From Desulfobacula sp. (GTDB lineage Bacteria; Desulfobacterota; Desulfobacteria; Desulfobacterales; Desulfobacteraceae), in assembly GCF_030145145.1 (NCBI RefSeq), contig NZ_JAQYWD010000009.1:62001-126000 (forward strand): a stretch of 64,000 nucleotides of DNA, in the 5' to 3' direction. The stretch's first letter is position 1, and each line of letters starts with the position of its first letter. The notes beneath the pieces are model-generated. The model was not told the origin of the DNA. It searched no databases and saw nothing but the letters and a program-made list of their open reading frames with translations. Shown here piece after piece: positions 53,314 through 62,134 of this stretch. The position numbers and the translations under genes are program-made.

Positions 53314-54444
53314 ATGGGACAAAATAATCTTGTGCTGCTGGAAATTCTTGAATGGTTTGACAAGACAGGCAAGGAAATGGTGCAGCGCATTCCGGCCCAG
53401 GGGTCCGGAGAAATCAAATTTGGGGCTCAAATGATCGTCAGGGAGAACCAGGTCGGTATTTTTTTTTATAATGGAAAAGCGGTTCATCTGTTCGGGGGAG
53501 GGCGACATACCCTGAAGACTGCGAATATTCCCCTTCTGACGAAGATCTTGTCCATTCCCTGGGGGTTGACCAGTCCTTTGCGGGCTGAAGCTTATTTTAT
53601 CAATATGAAAGTGTTTCCGGATTTGAAGTGGGGAACCCGTGATCCTGTGGCCTTCAGGGACAGCGAACTCGGTTTGATCCGACTGCGGGCCTATGGTATC
53701 TTCAATATCCGGGTGATCCAGCCGTTATTGTTCATCAACTCCCTGATCGGTACCATGGCCAATTTTACCATTGCGGATATTGAGGCATATCTGGGCACTG
53801 TCATTGTCTCCCGGTTAAATGACTATATGGGAGAGAATCTGGATACCCTTCTGAACCTGCCCGGAAAATATGAAGCCTGGGCCCGGGGCCTTCAAAAAAA
53901 CCTTGTCGATGAATTCAGCCGTTTTGGGCTGGCATTGACGGATTTGTTTATTAATGCCATCACCCCGCCCCGGGAAGTGCAGAAACTCATGGATGACCGC
54001 AGTGCCATGGGATTGTTTGATGATATGAACAAGCTCATGCAGCTAAAGGCCGCTTCATCCATGGAAAAAGCGGCTGAAAATCCAGGAACGGCAGGCCAGG
54101 GGATGGGGATGGGCTTAGGGTTTATGGTGCCGTCCATGATTTCCAGGATGATGGATCCCCCTGTAAAGGCAGCGGGTCCAACAACGGCAGACGATCCCCC
54201 CAAATGCCCGGACTGCGGGAAGGTGATACCACAGGATGCCGGATTCTGTCCCTTTTGCGGACATCAGATCCTGATATTGGAGAAATGTGCTGCCTGCGGT
54301 AAAAATTTATCCCTCAATGCCGTATTTTGTCCCCAATGCGGGACAAAGGTGAAAAAAAAGGAATCAACCAGGGGTTGTCCGGGGTGTGGCACAGAAAATC
54401 TAATGACGGCAAGGTATTGTAATGGCTGTGGTGAGCGGATATAA
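53314..54444 (+). CDS. SPFH-domain protein with C-terminal zinc ribbons (YdjI-like)
   Basis: 376 residues from the ATG giving MGQNNLVLLEIL, with AGGAGAGGG upstream; a start 24 bp earlier is possible. The SPFH region (IKFGAQMIVRENQVGIFFYN, LSIPWGLTSPLRAEAYFINM, IRLRAYGIFNIRVIQPLLFI) resembles the virion-core/YdjI branch. The C-terminus has three Cys4 zinc ribbons (CPDCGKVIPQDAGFCPFCG, CAACGKNLSLNAVFCPQCG, CPGCGTENLMTARYCNGCG). In Bacillus YdjI recruits PspA-type proteins to the membrane. There is no membrane helix. It overlaps the next gene by 23 bp. Confidence 0.88.
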   Translation: MGQNNLVLLEILEWFDKTGKEMVQRIPAQGSGEIKFGAQMIVRENQVGIFFYNGKAVHLFGGGRHTLKTANIPLLTKILSIPWGLTSPLRAEAYFINMKVFPDLKWGTRDPVAFRDSELGLIRLRAYGIFNIRVIQPLLFINSLIGTMANFTIADIEAYLGTVIVSRLNDYMGENLDTLLNLPGKYEAWARGLQKNLVDEFSRFGLALTDLFINAITPPREVQKLMDDRSAMGLFDDMNKLMQLKAASSMEKAAENPGTAGQGMGMGLGFMVPSMISRMMDPPVKAAGPTTADDPPKCPDCGKVIPQDAGFCPFCGHQILILEKCAACGKNLSLNAVFCPQCGTKVKKKESTRGCPGCGTENLMTARYCNGCGERI

Positions 54445-55639
54445 TTTCCAGATAGACCTCCTATGCCCCCAGTGCGGGGCTCCCGCTGTTTTAGAAGAGA
54501 CACAAACCATAATAAAATGTGACTTCTGCAGAACCCGGAATATTCTTCATTCCCATCCCTATCCTTGTTTTTATATGGCACCCGGGCTTAAAAATCCTGC
54601 CGGTCTTTCCGTGGTTTATGTTCCCTATTGGCGGTTCAAGGGACTTGAATTCAGTCTGGGAGAAAAATCGCCGGGGTTCCGGGTTATGGATCGTTCCCAT
54701 CTGGCCGTCGACAAGATTCGATTGCCACTGTCCATTGGACTGCGGTCCCAGACCCAGACGCTGAAATTTATCCGGGAAAACCTTGTCGGGAAATTTTTGC
54801 CCCCCACCATTTCCCGGAAAGAGATGCTCCAGCAGATTGCCGGCACTGGAGAGAAAAAAATATATATTGGTGAGATTTTCAGCCTGATTTTCATGCCCTT
54901 TTTTCAGGATGCAGACATTCTGTATGACGGGTTATCCGGTAAAAAGCTTGCCATAACAGCTTCAACGCTCATGGCAGATACGCCGGCACCGGTATATCGT
55001 CTTGAATATACACCCAGCCTGTGCCCGAACTGTGGATGGGATTTAAGGGGAGACGCCGATTCCCTTGTTCTGCAGTGTAACCATTGCAATACGTTCTGGG
55101 TGATCCATCATAAAAAATTAATCAAGGTCAAGGGCATGTTTTTTGATTCATGTCCGGGTGCAGATCTGTGCCTGCCGTTCTGGCGGATGCAGATTGGCTT
55201 TAAAACCCTTGAGTGTGGCACCTATGCCCATTTGATCAAACTTGCCAATATCCCAGAATCCATCCAGGAGGAACATAAACATCAGGCTGTCTATTTTTAT
55301 GTCCCGGCATTTAAAATTAATCCCAAATTGTTTTTAAGGATCGCCCGGCAAACCACCCTGGCGCAGATTGAACCAACCCGGACAGATAAGATGCCCACAA
55401 CCCAATTTTATCCGGCAACCTTACCCCTTGAGGAAGGCCTCCAGGCTGTTGTTCCTCTTCTCATGGACCTGTGTGCAAACAAAAAAGAAATATGGATACT
55501 CCTGGCAAAAGAAAAAGTGACACTAAACGCTTTCACTCTGGTGTATCTTCCATTTCAAACATCCGGGAGCGAGTATGTTCAGGATACCCTTTGCTTTAGC
55601 CTTCCGAAAAACTCCCTCAAGTTTGGCCGCAGGTTATAG
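54422..55639 (+). CDS. Zinc-ribbon protein partner of the YdjI-like SPFH protein
   Basis: 405 residues. The N-terminal zinc ribbon (CPQCGAPAVLEE, IKCDFCRTRN) is TFIIB/YdjH-like. A second CxxC pair is in the middle (LCPNCGWDLRGDADSLVLQC, then CNTFW). Between and after them are WR-type segments seen in bacterial zinc-ribbon partners of SPFH proteins (VVYVPYWRFKGLEFSLG, CLPFWRMQIGFKTLECG, YFYVPAFKINPKLFLRIARQ). Function is unknown. The 23-bp overlap with the SPFH gene points to a joint complex. Confidence 0.75.
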   Translation: MAVVSGYNFQIDLLCPQCGAPAVLEETQTIIKCDFCRTRNILHSHPYPCFYMAPGLKNPAGLSVVYVPYWRFKGLEFSLGEKSPGFRVMDRSHLAVDKIRLPLSIGLRSQTQTLKFIRENLVGKFLPPTISRKEMLQQIAGTGEKKIYIGEIFSLIFMPFFQDADILYDGLSGKKLAITASTLMADTPAPVYRLEYTPSLCPNCGWDLRGDADSLVLQCNHCNTFWVIHHKKLIKVKGMFFDSCPGADLCLPFWRMQIGFKTLECGTYAHLIKLANIPESIQEEHKHQAVYFYVPAFKINPKLFLRIARQTTLAQIEPTRTDKMPTTQFYPATLPLEEGLQAVVPLLMDLCANKKEIWILLAKEKVTLNAFTLVYLPFQTSGSEYVQDTLCFSLPKNSLKFGRRL

Positions 55640-55724
55640 GGGATATAGTATTCCCCGTTATTTCCGGCGTTCTTCTGAATGGGGCATGCGTAATGGAATA
55701 TCCGGAAATCCTGCAAGGATTATT

Positions 55725-55919
55725 TCACGTATCAGAATTTATCTGATACGTTCCATCCAACCGCTCCCACATCTGTTCCAGTTTTTTATCCAGGATCTCA
55801 ACGGCTTCATCATAGTCATCCGGTGTTATTTTACCGGTTTTTAGTTTTGATTGAATAAAATACAATTCATTGTCATACCATTTGTCCGGATCAAAATTAT
55901 ATGTCATGTTGCTTAACAT
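55725..55919 (-). CDS. 64-residue small protein
   Basis: Acidic small protein (NFDPDKWYDNELYFIQSKLK, TGKITPDDYDEAVEILDKKL, EQMWERLDGTYQI). AAGGAG lies just before the first ATG, with short spacing. The helical, coding-like composition supports a real gene. No family was recognised. The stop overlaps a 10-bp hairpin (ACGTATCAGA / TCTGATACGT), a possible terminator, and the gene is convergent to the zinc-ribbon gene. Confidence 0.6.
   Translation of the reverse strand: MLSNMTYNFDPDKWYDNELYFIQSKLKTGKITPDDYDEAVEILDKKLEQMWERLDGTYQINSDT
55728..55751. terminator. Hairpin between the convergent zinc-ribbon and small-protein genes
   Basis: Perfect 10-bp stem (ACGTATCAGA / TCTGATACGT) with a short loop. 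It lies about 90 bp past the zinc-ribbon stop and overlaps the last codons of the 64-residue gene. There is no strong T run. Confidence 0.45.
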
Positions 55920-56127
55920 CTACTCCTTCATCAGGGAAGTTAAATTCGGTCTGTCTCATCCTTGAACAACGTATCAGAAAGCGGATATACTGAATATGGA
56001 ACCGAGTTTACTATGGGTATATTGCACTGGGCAGGGGAGAAATTCAAGGGAATTTAAATTGAGGAATACGAAATTTTTTGATAATTCAATAGGGAAGATT
56101 CGATTCATTTAAAACGACAGGAGATCC

Positions 56128-56667
56128 ATGACACTTTACGCATATAAAACCCATCAGCCCAAACTCCACCCCACTGTTTATGTGGCACCAACCGCCCAAA
56201 TCATTGGAAATGTCCATATTGGCAAACACGCTTCAATATGGTTCCAAACCGTCATTCGTGGTGATTTAGACAAAATCCGCATTGGTGCCATGACAAATAT
56301 TCAAGATCTTTGTATGTGTCATGTGGATAAAAACATCCCATTGAACATTGGAAATCGTGTTACCATCGGTCACCGGGCTGTAATCCATGGCTGTACAATT
56401 GAAGATGATTGCCTCATCGGGATGGGCGCCATTGTCATGAATCAAGCGGTGATCGGCAAAGGATCTGTGGTTGCTGCCGGTGCTGTTGTGCTGGAAAAAA
56501 CAAGTATCCCGCCATATTCATTGGTAACGGGTTCGCCCGGAAAAGTTAAGAAAACATATGAAAATCTGGGGGAGCTTAAACAGAAAATGAGCATTATGTC
56601 GGAATCTTATGTGGACAGCGCCCGGAATTTCGGTTCAAGTGAAATATTTTATCGGATAGAGGATTAA
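56128..56667 (+). CDS. Gamma-carbonic anhydrase-family (LbH hexapeptide) protein
   Basis: 179 residues of left-handed beta-helix repeats (VYVAPTAQIIGNVHIGKHAS, IWFQTVIRGDLDKIRIG, VTIGHRAVIHGCTIEDDCLI, GMGAIVMNQAVIGKGSVVA). The zinc ligand histidines are in CHVDKN and GHRAVIHG. It is like YrdA/PaaY: gamma-carbonic anhydrase-like, with the activity of many members unproven. A SD (ACAGGAGA) precedes the ATG. A short frame beginning [14 protein letters not shown] starts 2 bp after its stop. Confidence 0.9.
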   Translation: MTLYAYKTHQPKLHPTVYVAPTAQIIGNVHIGKHASIWFQTVIRGDLDKIRIGAMTNIQDLCMCHVDKNIPLNIGNRVTIGHRAVIHGCTIEDDCLIGMGAIVMNQAVIGKGSVVAAGAVVLEKTSIPPYSLVTGSPGKVKKTYENLGELKQKMSIMSESYVDSARNFGSSEIFYRIED

Positions 56668-56668
56668 T

Positions 56669-56713
56669 ATGCTCCCAAAACGGTTTACATGCACACAATG
56701 CGGGAATTGTTGA
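56669..56713 (+). pseudogene. Truncated start of a YkgJ-like Cys-rich gene
   Basis: Frame ATG to TGA reading [14 protein letters not shown], with a GAGG ribosome binding site 2 bp past the carbonic anhydrase stop. The FTCTQCGNC stretch resembles the N-terminal FxCxxCGxCC motif of YkgJ-type metal-chelating proteins. The frame stops where the hcp fragment begins, so this looks like the original downstream gene cut off by the hcp junction. Confidence 0.4.
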
Positions 56714-57555
56714 TCATTGGTCTCAAGGGGGTTGCCGCCTATGCTGACCATGCGGCCATTCTGGGAGTTGAAAAGGATGAAATTTATGATTTCCTGCTCA
56801 AAGCCCTGGCATCCACAACCGAAGATCTCAGCGTTGACGAGATGGTGGGTCTGGTAATGCAAACCGGTGAATGCGCTGTCACCGCCATGGCCACCCTGGA
56901 TGAAGCCAACACCAAGGCCTATGGAAATCCTGAGATATCAGAAGTCAACATCGGTGTCAGTGACAAGCCGGGTATCCTGATCAGCGGTCATGATCTCAAG
57001 GACATGGAAGAGCTTTTAAAACAGACCGAAGGCACGGGGGTGGACGTTTACACCCATGGTGAGGTGCTGCCGGCAAACGACTATCCGGCCTTTAAAAAAT
57101 ATGGTCCCCTCAAGGGCAACTACGGCAGCTCCTGGTGGAAACAGAACGAGGATTTTGAGACCTTTAACGGTGCCATCCTCATGACCACCAACTGCATCAT
57201 TCCCATTAAAAAGAACAACACCTACACGGATCGCATCTTTACCACCGGCGTGGTGGGATACCCTGGCTTAAGCCATGTTGCAGACAGACAGGATGGAAAA
57301 ACCAAGGACTTTTCAGGGGTGATTGCCGTGGCCAAAAAATGTGAGTCCCCCCAGGAGATTGAAACCGGCACCATTGTTGGCGGATTTGCCCATAACCAGG
57401 TACTGGCCCTGGCCGACAAGGTGGTGGCGGCGGTTAAATCAGGCGCCGTGAAACGATTTATTGTCATGGCCGGATGTGACGGCAGGCAAAAGGGCAGGGG
57501 TGTTATTTTTTCTTTCGTTTTTTCTTTGTTTTTTCCCAGGCTTCCTGTTCTTTGA
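56689..57555 (+). pseudogene. hcp: Internal fragment of hydroxylamine reductase/hybrid-cluster protein
   Basis: Matches Hcp from about residue 35 to 320 of a family near 540-550 residues: [114 protein letters not shown]. The N-terminal cysteine cluster and the whole C-terminal half, with the hybrid-cluster ligands, are missing. Homology ends at about 57497, where the convergent helicase gene ends (57503), so about 19 residues at the end are read-through of unrelated DNA. It is very probably non-functional for hybrid-cluster chemistry. The gene looks cut at both sides by recombination or assembly. Confidence 0.75.
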
Positions 57556-58738
57556 TCAGGTCTTGAACGCTTTCTTTTTCATTGGAAAAAACGATAGTGT
57601 CGGCATAGTCTTGTTTGCTGACGGATAGCGGTTCAATGGGCTTGTTTAAGAACAATTGAATGGCTTCCAGGCGGTCTTTTTCTTCGGTGCTGCAAAAGGA
57701 GAGGGCAATGCCTTTTTTAGTGCCCCTGCCGGTTCTTCCCACCCTGTGGACATAATTTTCGCTTTTTTCAGGCAGATCATAGTTAATCACATAATGAACA
57801 TCGGCAATATCAATGCCCCGGGCACTGACATCCGTGGCTATCAAAATATTCATCTGGCCCTTTTTGAACCGGTTCATCACATCGGTCCGGTCCTTCTGGT
57901 CTTTTTCCCCATGAAGGGTTTCCGACGTGATATTTCCCCTTTCAAGGGCTTTGGCCACCCGTTCCGCCCGAACCCGGGTTCTGACAAAAACGATGATTCT
58001 GGCTTCTGGGTTGTCATTGATGAATCGTCGTAAAAAAAAGCGTTTGTCATCCATTTCAACAAACACCACAAAATGGGATACATTTTTGGAGACCGGATCT
58101 TCCGGGGATATTTGAATTCGGATGGCTGAAGATTTTACCTGGGAAAATGCCAGTTTTTTGATCTCTTTATTAATAGTGGCAGAAAAAAACAGGGTCTGGT
58201 GCTTTTGGGGCAGTTTTCTTTTCACCGCGCTGATATCATCGATGAATCCAAGATCCAGCATCTGGTCGGCTTCATCAAGAACAAGGGTGTCCACCCGTTT
58301 CAGGTTGATGGCCCCCTGGTGAATCAGGTCAAACATCCGTCCGGGTGTGGCCACAATCACATCAATACCATCGGCCAGTTTTTTGATCTGGGGATCCTGT
58401 TCAACGCCTCCGAAAACCGCAATGGTTTTGACTTTGGTGTGTTTTGACAGTGCATCAAAGACACTGCCAATCTGGGCGGCCAGTTCCCTTGTGGGGACCA
58501 TGACAATACACTGGATTCCCCAGGATCGCTTTGAACTTTTTGAGCGGTGGATCTTGTCAATGATGGGAATGGCAAAGGCAGCTGTTTTCCCTGTGCCGGT
58601 CTGGGCAATGGCCAGGACATCTTCTCCTTTCATGATGGAGGGAATGGCTTTATACTGGATGTCCGTGGGTCGCTGAAATCCGAGATCGGATAAATTTCTC
58701 TTTATATCTGACGATATATGGTATGTTTCAAATTTCAT
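57503..58738 (-). CDS. DEAD-box RNA helicase (RhlE-like)
   Basis: 411 residues from the ATG giving [16 protein letters not shown]; a longer frame upstream has no family resemblance. All helicase motifs are clear: Q motif region [15 protein letters not shown] ([12 protein letters not shown]), II ([10 protein letters not shown]), III (FFSATI), V ([10 protein letters not shown]) and VI ([11 protein letters not shown]). A Lys-rich tail (KTKKKRKKK) binds RNA. It acts in ribosome assembly or RNA turnover, typically under cold stress. The hcp fragment ends within a few bases of its stop. Confidence 0.94.
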   Translation of the reverse strand: MKFETYHISSDIKRNLSDLGFQRPTDIQYKAIPSIMKGEDVLAIAQTGTGKTAAFAIPIIDKIHRSKSSKRSWGIQCIVMVPTRELAAQIGSVFDALSKHTKVKTIAVFGGVEQDPQIKKLADGIDVIVATPGRMFDLIHQGAINLKRVDTLVLDEADQMLDLGFIDDISAVKRKLPQKHQTLFFSATINKEIKKLAFSQVKSSAIRIQISPEDPVSKNVSHFVVFVEMDDKRFFLRRFINDNPEARIIVFVRTRVRAERVAKALERGNITSETLHGEKDQKDRTDVMNRFKKGQMNILIATDVSARGIDIADVHYVINYDLPEKSENYVHRVGRTGRGTKKGIALSFCSTEEKDRLEAIQLFLNKPIEPLSVSKQDYADTIVFSNEKESVQDLIKEQEAWEKTKKKRKKK

Positions 58739-58918
58739 GGATGCTTTACACTGATTAAGGTTAAAATGCTTAAAATACAGCTTATTCTCATAAAAAACAA
58801 CCACCTTCTGTCAAATATGGTGAAATGATTACATATCAGACAGAAAAAATAAATATTTACAGCACTGCAGTTTTGTTTGTATCCTTTACAGGCTGATATT
58901 TTTCAGAAGGGATAGAAA

Positions 58919-59530
58919 ATGATCCAGATGAGTTCCGTAGACCTGAACCGGAAGGGGAAAAAGATTTTTTCCGATTTGAACCTGACCGTCATGAAAAACG
59001 AAAAAGTTTTAATCCAGGGAAAATCCGGAATTGGTAAAACAACCTTGTTTAAAGTTCTGCTGGGATTTGAAACCATTGATAAAGGCAGTGTGACGATTAA
59101 CGGAAACCGGATTGATAAAGACCATATTCAAGACATCAGGGAACAATTGTTTTATTTGAGCCAGGATATTGATCTGAAAAATGATACCGTCGGCGCTCTT
59201 CTGGAAGAAATTTTCATCCAGAATCATAAAAAACCCCTGGAAAGCACCCGGCTAAATCAATTGATGGGGGTCTTTGAATTGAATGTCACGCTGCTGGAGC
59301 AGCAAGTCAAGGAGTTGTCCGGCGGTGAGCGCCAAAGGATCGGCCTGGTAATCTGTTTTCTTCTGGACCGTCCGGTCTGGCTTCTGGATGAGCCGACCGC
59401 TTCGCTTGATGACATCATGAAAAAGAAAATAGCTGATTTAATCCTTGGTCAGGAAAAAACAATGATCATTGTTTCCCATGATGATGTCTGGAAAAATAAT
59501 CCGGCTGTTAAAATAGAAAGGTGGATATAA
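58919..59530 (+). CDS. fetA: ABC transporter ATP-binding protein (FetA/YbbL-like)
   Basis: 203 residues: Walker A (GKSGIGKTT), signature (LSGGERQRIGLVICFLL), Walker B (VWLLDEPTASLDD) and H-loop (MIIVSHDD). Paired with the UPF0014 permease gene 1 bp downstream, it resembles E. coli FetAB, an iron exporter that protects against peroxide stress. The start giving MIQMSSVDLN lies after AGAAGGGAT. Confidence 0.85.
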   Translation: MIQMSSVDLNRKGKKIFSDLNLTVMKNEKVLIQGKSGIGKTTLFKVLLGFETIDKGSVTINGNRIDKDHIQDIREQLFYLSQDIDLKNDTVGALLEEIFIQNHKKPLESTRLNQLMGVFELNVTLLEQQVKELSGGERQRIGLVICFLLDRPVWLLDEPTASLDDIMKKKIADLILGQEKTMIIVSHDDVWKNNPAVKIERWI

Positions 59531-59531
59531 A

Positions 59532-60326
59532 TTGGGCGCCCAGGATCTTGGTGTTTTATCATTGGTATCTTTATTGGTTTTTCTTATCCCTGTTTTCTAT
59601 ATCAACAGGCGGGTAGGGCTCTTTATCGACAAAACCATTATTTTCTCCATTGTAAGGATGTGTATTCAATTGAGTTTTGTGGGGGTGTATCTTGAATTTC
59701 TATTCAAGTTTAACTCGCCGGTTTTAAATACGGTTTATCTGTTGATCATGATAGCCATTGCGTGTCAGTCTATTTTGAAATCAAGCAACCTTAAAGTCAG
59801 AAAACTTTTTGTTCCCATGTTTTTTTCCCTGCTGATACCATTTGTCCTTATCCTGTTTTTCTTCAATGCCGTGGTGGTGAGAATCGATAACCTGTTTGAA
59901 GCAAAATACATGGTGCCGGTGGGGGGCATGCTGCTGGGAAACTGCCTGAGGAGTAGCATTGTCGGGCTCAATAGTTTTTACTCCGGAATAAAAAAGGAGG
60001 AGAAGGTATATCTGTATTCCCTGTCGTTATTGTGCTCTCGTATTCAGGCATTAAAACCCTATTTAAAGTCAAGCTTTCTGGCAGCCATCACACCGACCCT
60101 GGCATCCATGGCCACCATTGGTCTGGTCTCTCTGCCCGGGATGATGACCGGACAGATCCTGGGGGGCTCCATTCCCATGGTGGCCATAAAATACCAGATT
60201 GCCATCATGTTCTCCATTTTTTATACGGAATACTTCAGCACGCTGCTGGCTATCCTGTTTTCTTTAAAGGTTGGCTTCAATGACCTGGATGTGTTAAATC
60301 AGGACATTTTTGCTTCTAAGAATTAA
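59532..60326 (+). CDS. fetB: UPF0014-family ABC permease (FetB/YbbM-like, TTG start)
   Basis: 264 residues with about seven membrane helices (LSLVSLLVFLIPVFYINRRV, YLLIMIAIACQSILKSS, SLLIPFVLILFFFNAVVV) and the conserved block AAITPTLASMATIGLVSLPG, MMTGQILGGSIPMVAIKYQI. It begins at TTG directly after the fetA stop. With FetA it probably exports iron, or related metals, from the cytoplasm. The TTG is the only candidate that covers the first helix. Confidence 0.87.
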   Translation: MGAQDLGVLSLVSLLVFLIPVFYINRRVGLFIDKTIIFSIVRMCIQLSFVGVYLEFLFKFNSPVLNTVYLLIMIAIACQSILKSSNLKVRKLFVPMFFSLLIPFVLILFFFNAVVVRIDNLFEAKYMVPVGGMLLGNCLRSSIVGLNSFYSGIKKEEKVYLYSLSLLCSRIQALKPYLKSSFLAAITPTLASMATIGLVSLPGMMTGQILGGSIPMVAIKYQIAIMFSIFYTEYFSTLLAILFSLKVGFNDLDVLNQDIFASKN

Positions 60327-60335
60327 AGGGAAAGA

Positions 60336-60932
60336 ATGACCTCAATTTATATCGATATGGATGATGTATTGTCCGAGAGTAATCAGACCTTTTTGCAGAT
60401 ACTGGAAAGAGAGTTTGGGAAAAAGGTGGCCTATTCTCAAATCACAACCTTTGATTTACAGGCATCCTTTGGATTATCCGATGAAGAATATGCCCATTTT
60501 TTTGAGTGCATCCATGCACCGGACGAGATGATGCTGCATGCGCCGGTGACAGGTGCCAGAGAAACGCTCAAGCACTGGCAGGAGAACGGATACCGGATTT
60601 GTGTGTTAACCGGACGACCCCTTGATACCCGGGAGGTTTCTCTCGAGTGGCTGGCGCTTCATGAGATCACCCATGATTCCTTCGCCATTGTCAATAAATA
60701 TGGGAGAGAGGCATCCAAAGGAGAACAGTCCCTCTCCCTTGAGATGCTTTCAACCTGTTCTTTTGATCTTGCTGTGGAAGATTCAGGCCAAATGGCACGA
60801 TTTTTAAGTGAACAGATGGGGGTGACCGTGGCATTGCTGGACAGGCCATGGAATCGATCCATGTCATTTAACAGCAATGTGAAACGATGTGCGGATTGGA
60901 CGGAAATTAAAAAAAATTTCGAAAGGCTATAG
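60336..60932 (+). CDS. HAD-type 5'-nucleotidase (NT5C family)
   Basis: 198 residues. Motif I is in IYIDMDDVLSESNQTF and motif II in CVLTGRPLDTREVSLEWLA. AVEDSGQMARFL carries motif IV. The 5'(3')-deoxyribonucleotidase family includes bacterial proteins of this size that dephosphorylate nucleotides. The start ATG has AAAGGGAAAG upstream. It follows fetB by 9 bp and is probably co-transcribed. Confidence 0.8.
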   Translation: MTSIYIDMDDVLSESNQTFLQILEREFGKKVAYSQITTFDLQASFGLSDEEYAHFFECIHAPDEMMLHAPVTGARETLKHWQENGYRICVLTGRPLDTREVSLEWLALHEITHDSFAIVNKYGREASKGEQSLSLEMLSTCSFDLAVEDSGQMARFLSEQMGVTVALLDRPWNRSMSFNSNVKRCADWTEIKKNFERL

Positions 60933-60982
60933 ACATATCCGTCCAGACGATCAATTTGAAGCGGGAAGGGTAAAGTTTTTTC

Positions 60983-61011
60983 TTGACACCGGGTTGGAAT
61001 CCGTTTATTTT
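60983..61011 (+). promoter_or_regulatory. Sigma-70 promoter of the cobalamin riboswitch transcript
   Basis: TTGACA (60983-60988), 17-bp spacer, TATTTT (61006-61011). The start of transcription would be near 61018, a few bases before the riboswitch. Confidence 0.65.
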
Positions 61012-61021
61012 GTTTGAACAT

Positions 61022-61183
61022 TCAGGTGCTGCGAGTGCAGTCAAAAGAGAATCCTGTGAAAATCAGGAGCGGACCCGCCGCTGTAACCGGGTATGAACGT
61101 CACTGTTACCACTGTTTGATAAGTTGGATTTAACGGGAAGGAGTGATTAGTAAATTGATCCGGAAGTCAGAAAACCTGCCTGA
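61022..61183 (+). ncRNA. Cobalamin (AdoCbl) riboswitch
   Basis: All conserved blocks are seen in order: GGTGC, AAAAGAGAATCCTGTGAAAA, GGAGCGGACCCGCCGCTGTA with ACCGG, the CCACTG box, AACGGGAAGG, and CCGGAAGTCAGAAAACCTGC. It binds a cobalamin and turns off the downstream transcript. A perfect intrinsic terminator lies 63 bp after it. The next recognisable genes are cobO and cobQ about 1.1 kb further on. Confidence 0.93.
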
Positions 61184-61245
61184 ATATTTGATCGATGTGC
61201 TTGCGAGGACTTGGGCAGATCATTAACATGTGGATAAAAACGGTT

Positions 61246-61280
61246 CCCATATCAAAAGTGTTTTGATATGGGATTTTTTA
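61246..61280 (+). terminator. Intrinsic terminator linked to the cobalamin riboswitch
   Basis: Perfect 12-bp stem (CCCATATCAAAA / TTTTGATATGGG) with a 3-nt loop and then ATTTTTTATTT. It is the expected expression platform of the riboswitch. Confidence 0.88.
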
Positions 61281-61548
61281 TTTGCGTCTGGCCCTTCCCC
61301 GCGTTATGGTTATTCATATAGTGTAGGAAATGTTATGGGAAAATTTAATTTTATCACACTGATTTTTTTTCCGGGCCGGGTTCTCTGTTCATATCTACGA
61401 ACCATAGCAGCCATAGCTGTTATCACTTTCGACGCCACCGCACCTGATATGCGTCATTCCATAAATCGTATCATATGCAAGGGAGAATTGACGTTTGGGG
61501 AACGCAAAAGCCAGGGATTAATCCATATGATGGTTCAGCCGTTCCATC

Positions 61549-61564
61549 TGTTTCACATGGAACA
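61549..61564. other. parS-like ParB binding site
   Basis: TGTTTCACATGGAACA matches the conserved parS sequence TGTTTCACGTGAAACA at 14 of 16 bases. It is in the gene-poor stretch upstream of cobO, about 590 bp from a second, better match. Confidence 0.65.
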
Positions 61565-61743
61565 ATACCCGTTGAAATTGGCAATCCTTTATATGAAAGT
61601 CGTGCGCTAGGAGTGTTGAACGGTGAGAGGATATGCCTTTTTAATACCCATTCCTCACCGCTCATGACCTTCATGTTTTTTTGTGCCCGCCAGGGCATAA
61701 ACGATAGTATGGCAAAGATTTGAGTATACCGGTTGCCATATCA

Positions 61744-61790
61744 CAAGGGAGAAAAGGATTTCTGGTGGTCCTTTTCTCCCTTGTTCTTGT
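61744..61790 (+). terminator. Strong bidirectional hairpin terminator
   Basis: Perfect 15-bp stem (CAAGGGAGAAAAGGA / TCCTTTTCTCCCTTG) with a 10-nt loop and then TTCTTGTTT. It would end any transcript reading through from the riboswitch side, which makes the link between riboswitch and cobO doubtful. Confidence 0.8.
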
Positions 61791-61818
61791 TTATAGGCAG
61801 TGTTTGAAAGAAAACTCA

Positions 61819-61906
61819 CCCATCTGCTGCGTTGCTGCAAAACTCTGAAATCCTCATGTACATTAGTACACTCCGGTTTCAGAGTTTCTTACGCCTTGCA
61901 TATGGG
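61819..61906. repeat. Imperfect palindrome of about 90 bp
   Basis: Arms CCCATCTGCTGCGTTGCTGC and AAACTCTGAAATCCTCATGT pair with the inverse GTACACTCCGGTTTCAGAGT and TTCTTACGCCTTGCATATGG. The centre is GTACATTAGTAC. The sequence style matches dispersed palindromic repeats seen in Deltaproteobacteria. No second copy was seen in the window. Confidence 0.6.
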
Positions 61907-62134
61907 CAACTTTTCATCCAAACACGGGTTTCCGTTCAGGCACTAGGTAGAATTAAACCATTGACCCAGGGGGGGGATCATTTGGATAATTTCAGGCTCA
62001 AAATCCGAACAAAGGGAAAGGATATGAAGAAATATAGGAACGCGGTTGTTTTTGCCGGTCCGGGCCCGGGGACAATACCCCTGTCCCGTGGGTTCCTTAA
62101 TGGGAATCGTTTTGTGTTCCCATTAGATCAAAGC

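Noticed and set aside
56669-56760. UGA after CGNC at 56711 as a third selenocysteine codon
   Set aside because: The frame after the UGA is only the shadow of the hcp fragment, without YkgJ resemblance. The cut is better explained by a recombination junction.
61230-61723. Open frames of 126 and 82 codons after the riboswitch terminator as genes
   Set aside because: No family resemblance, poor ribosome binding sites, overlapping each other in different frames, and one contains a parS-like site. Treated as non-coding or decayed DNA.
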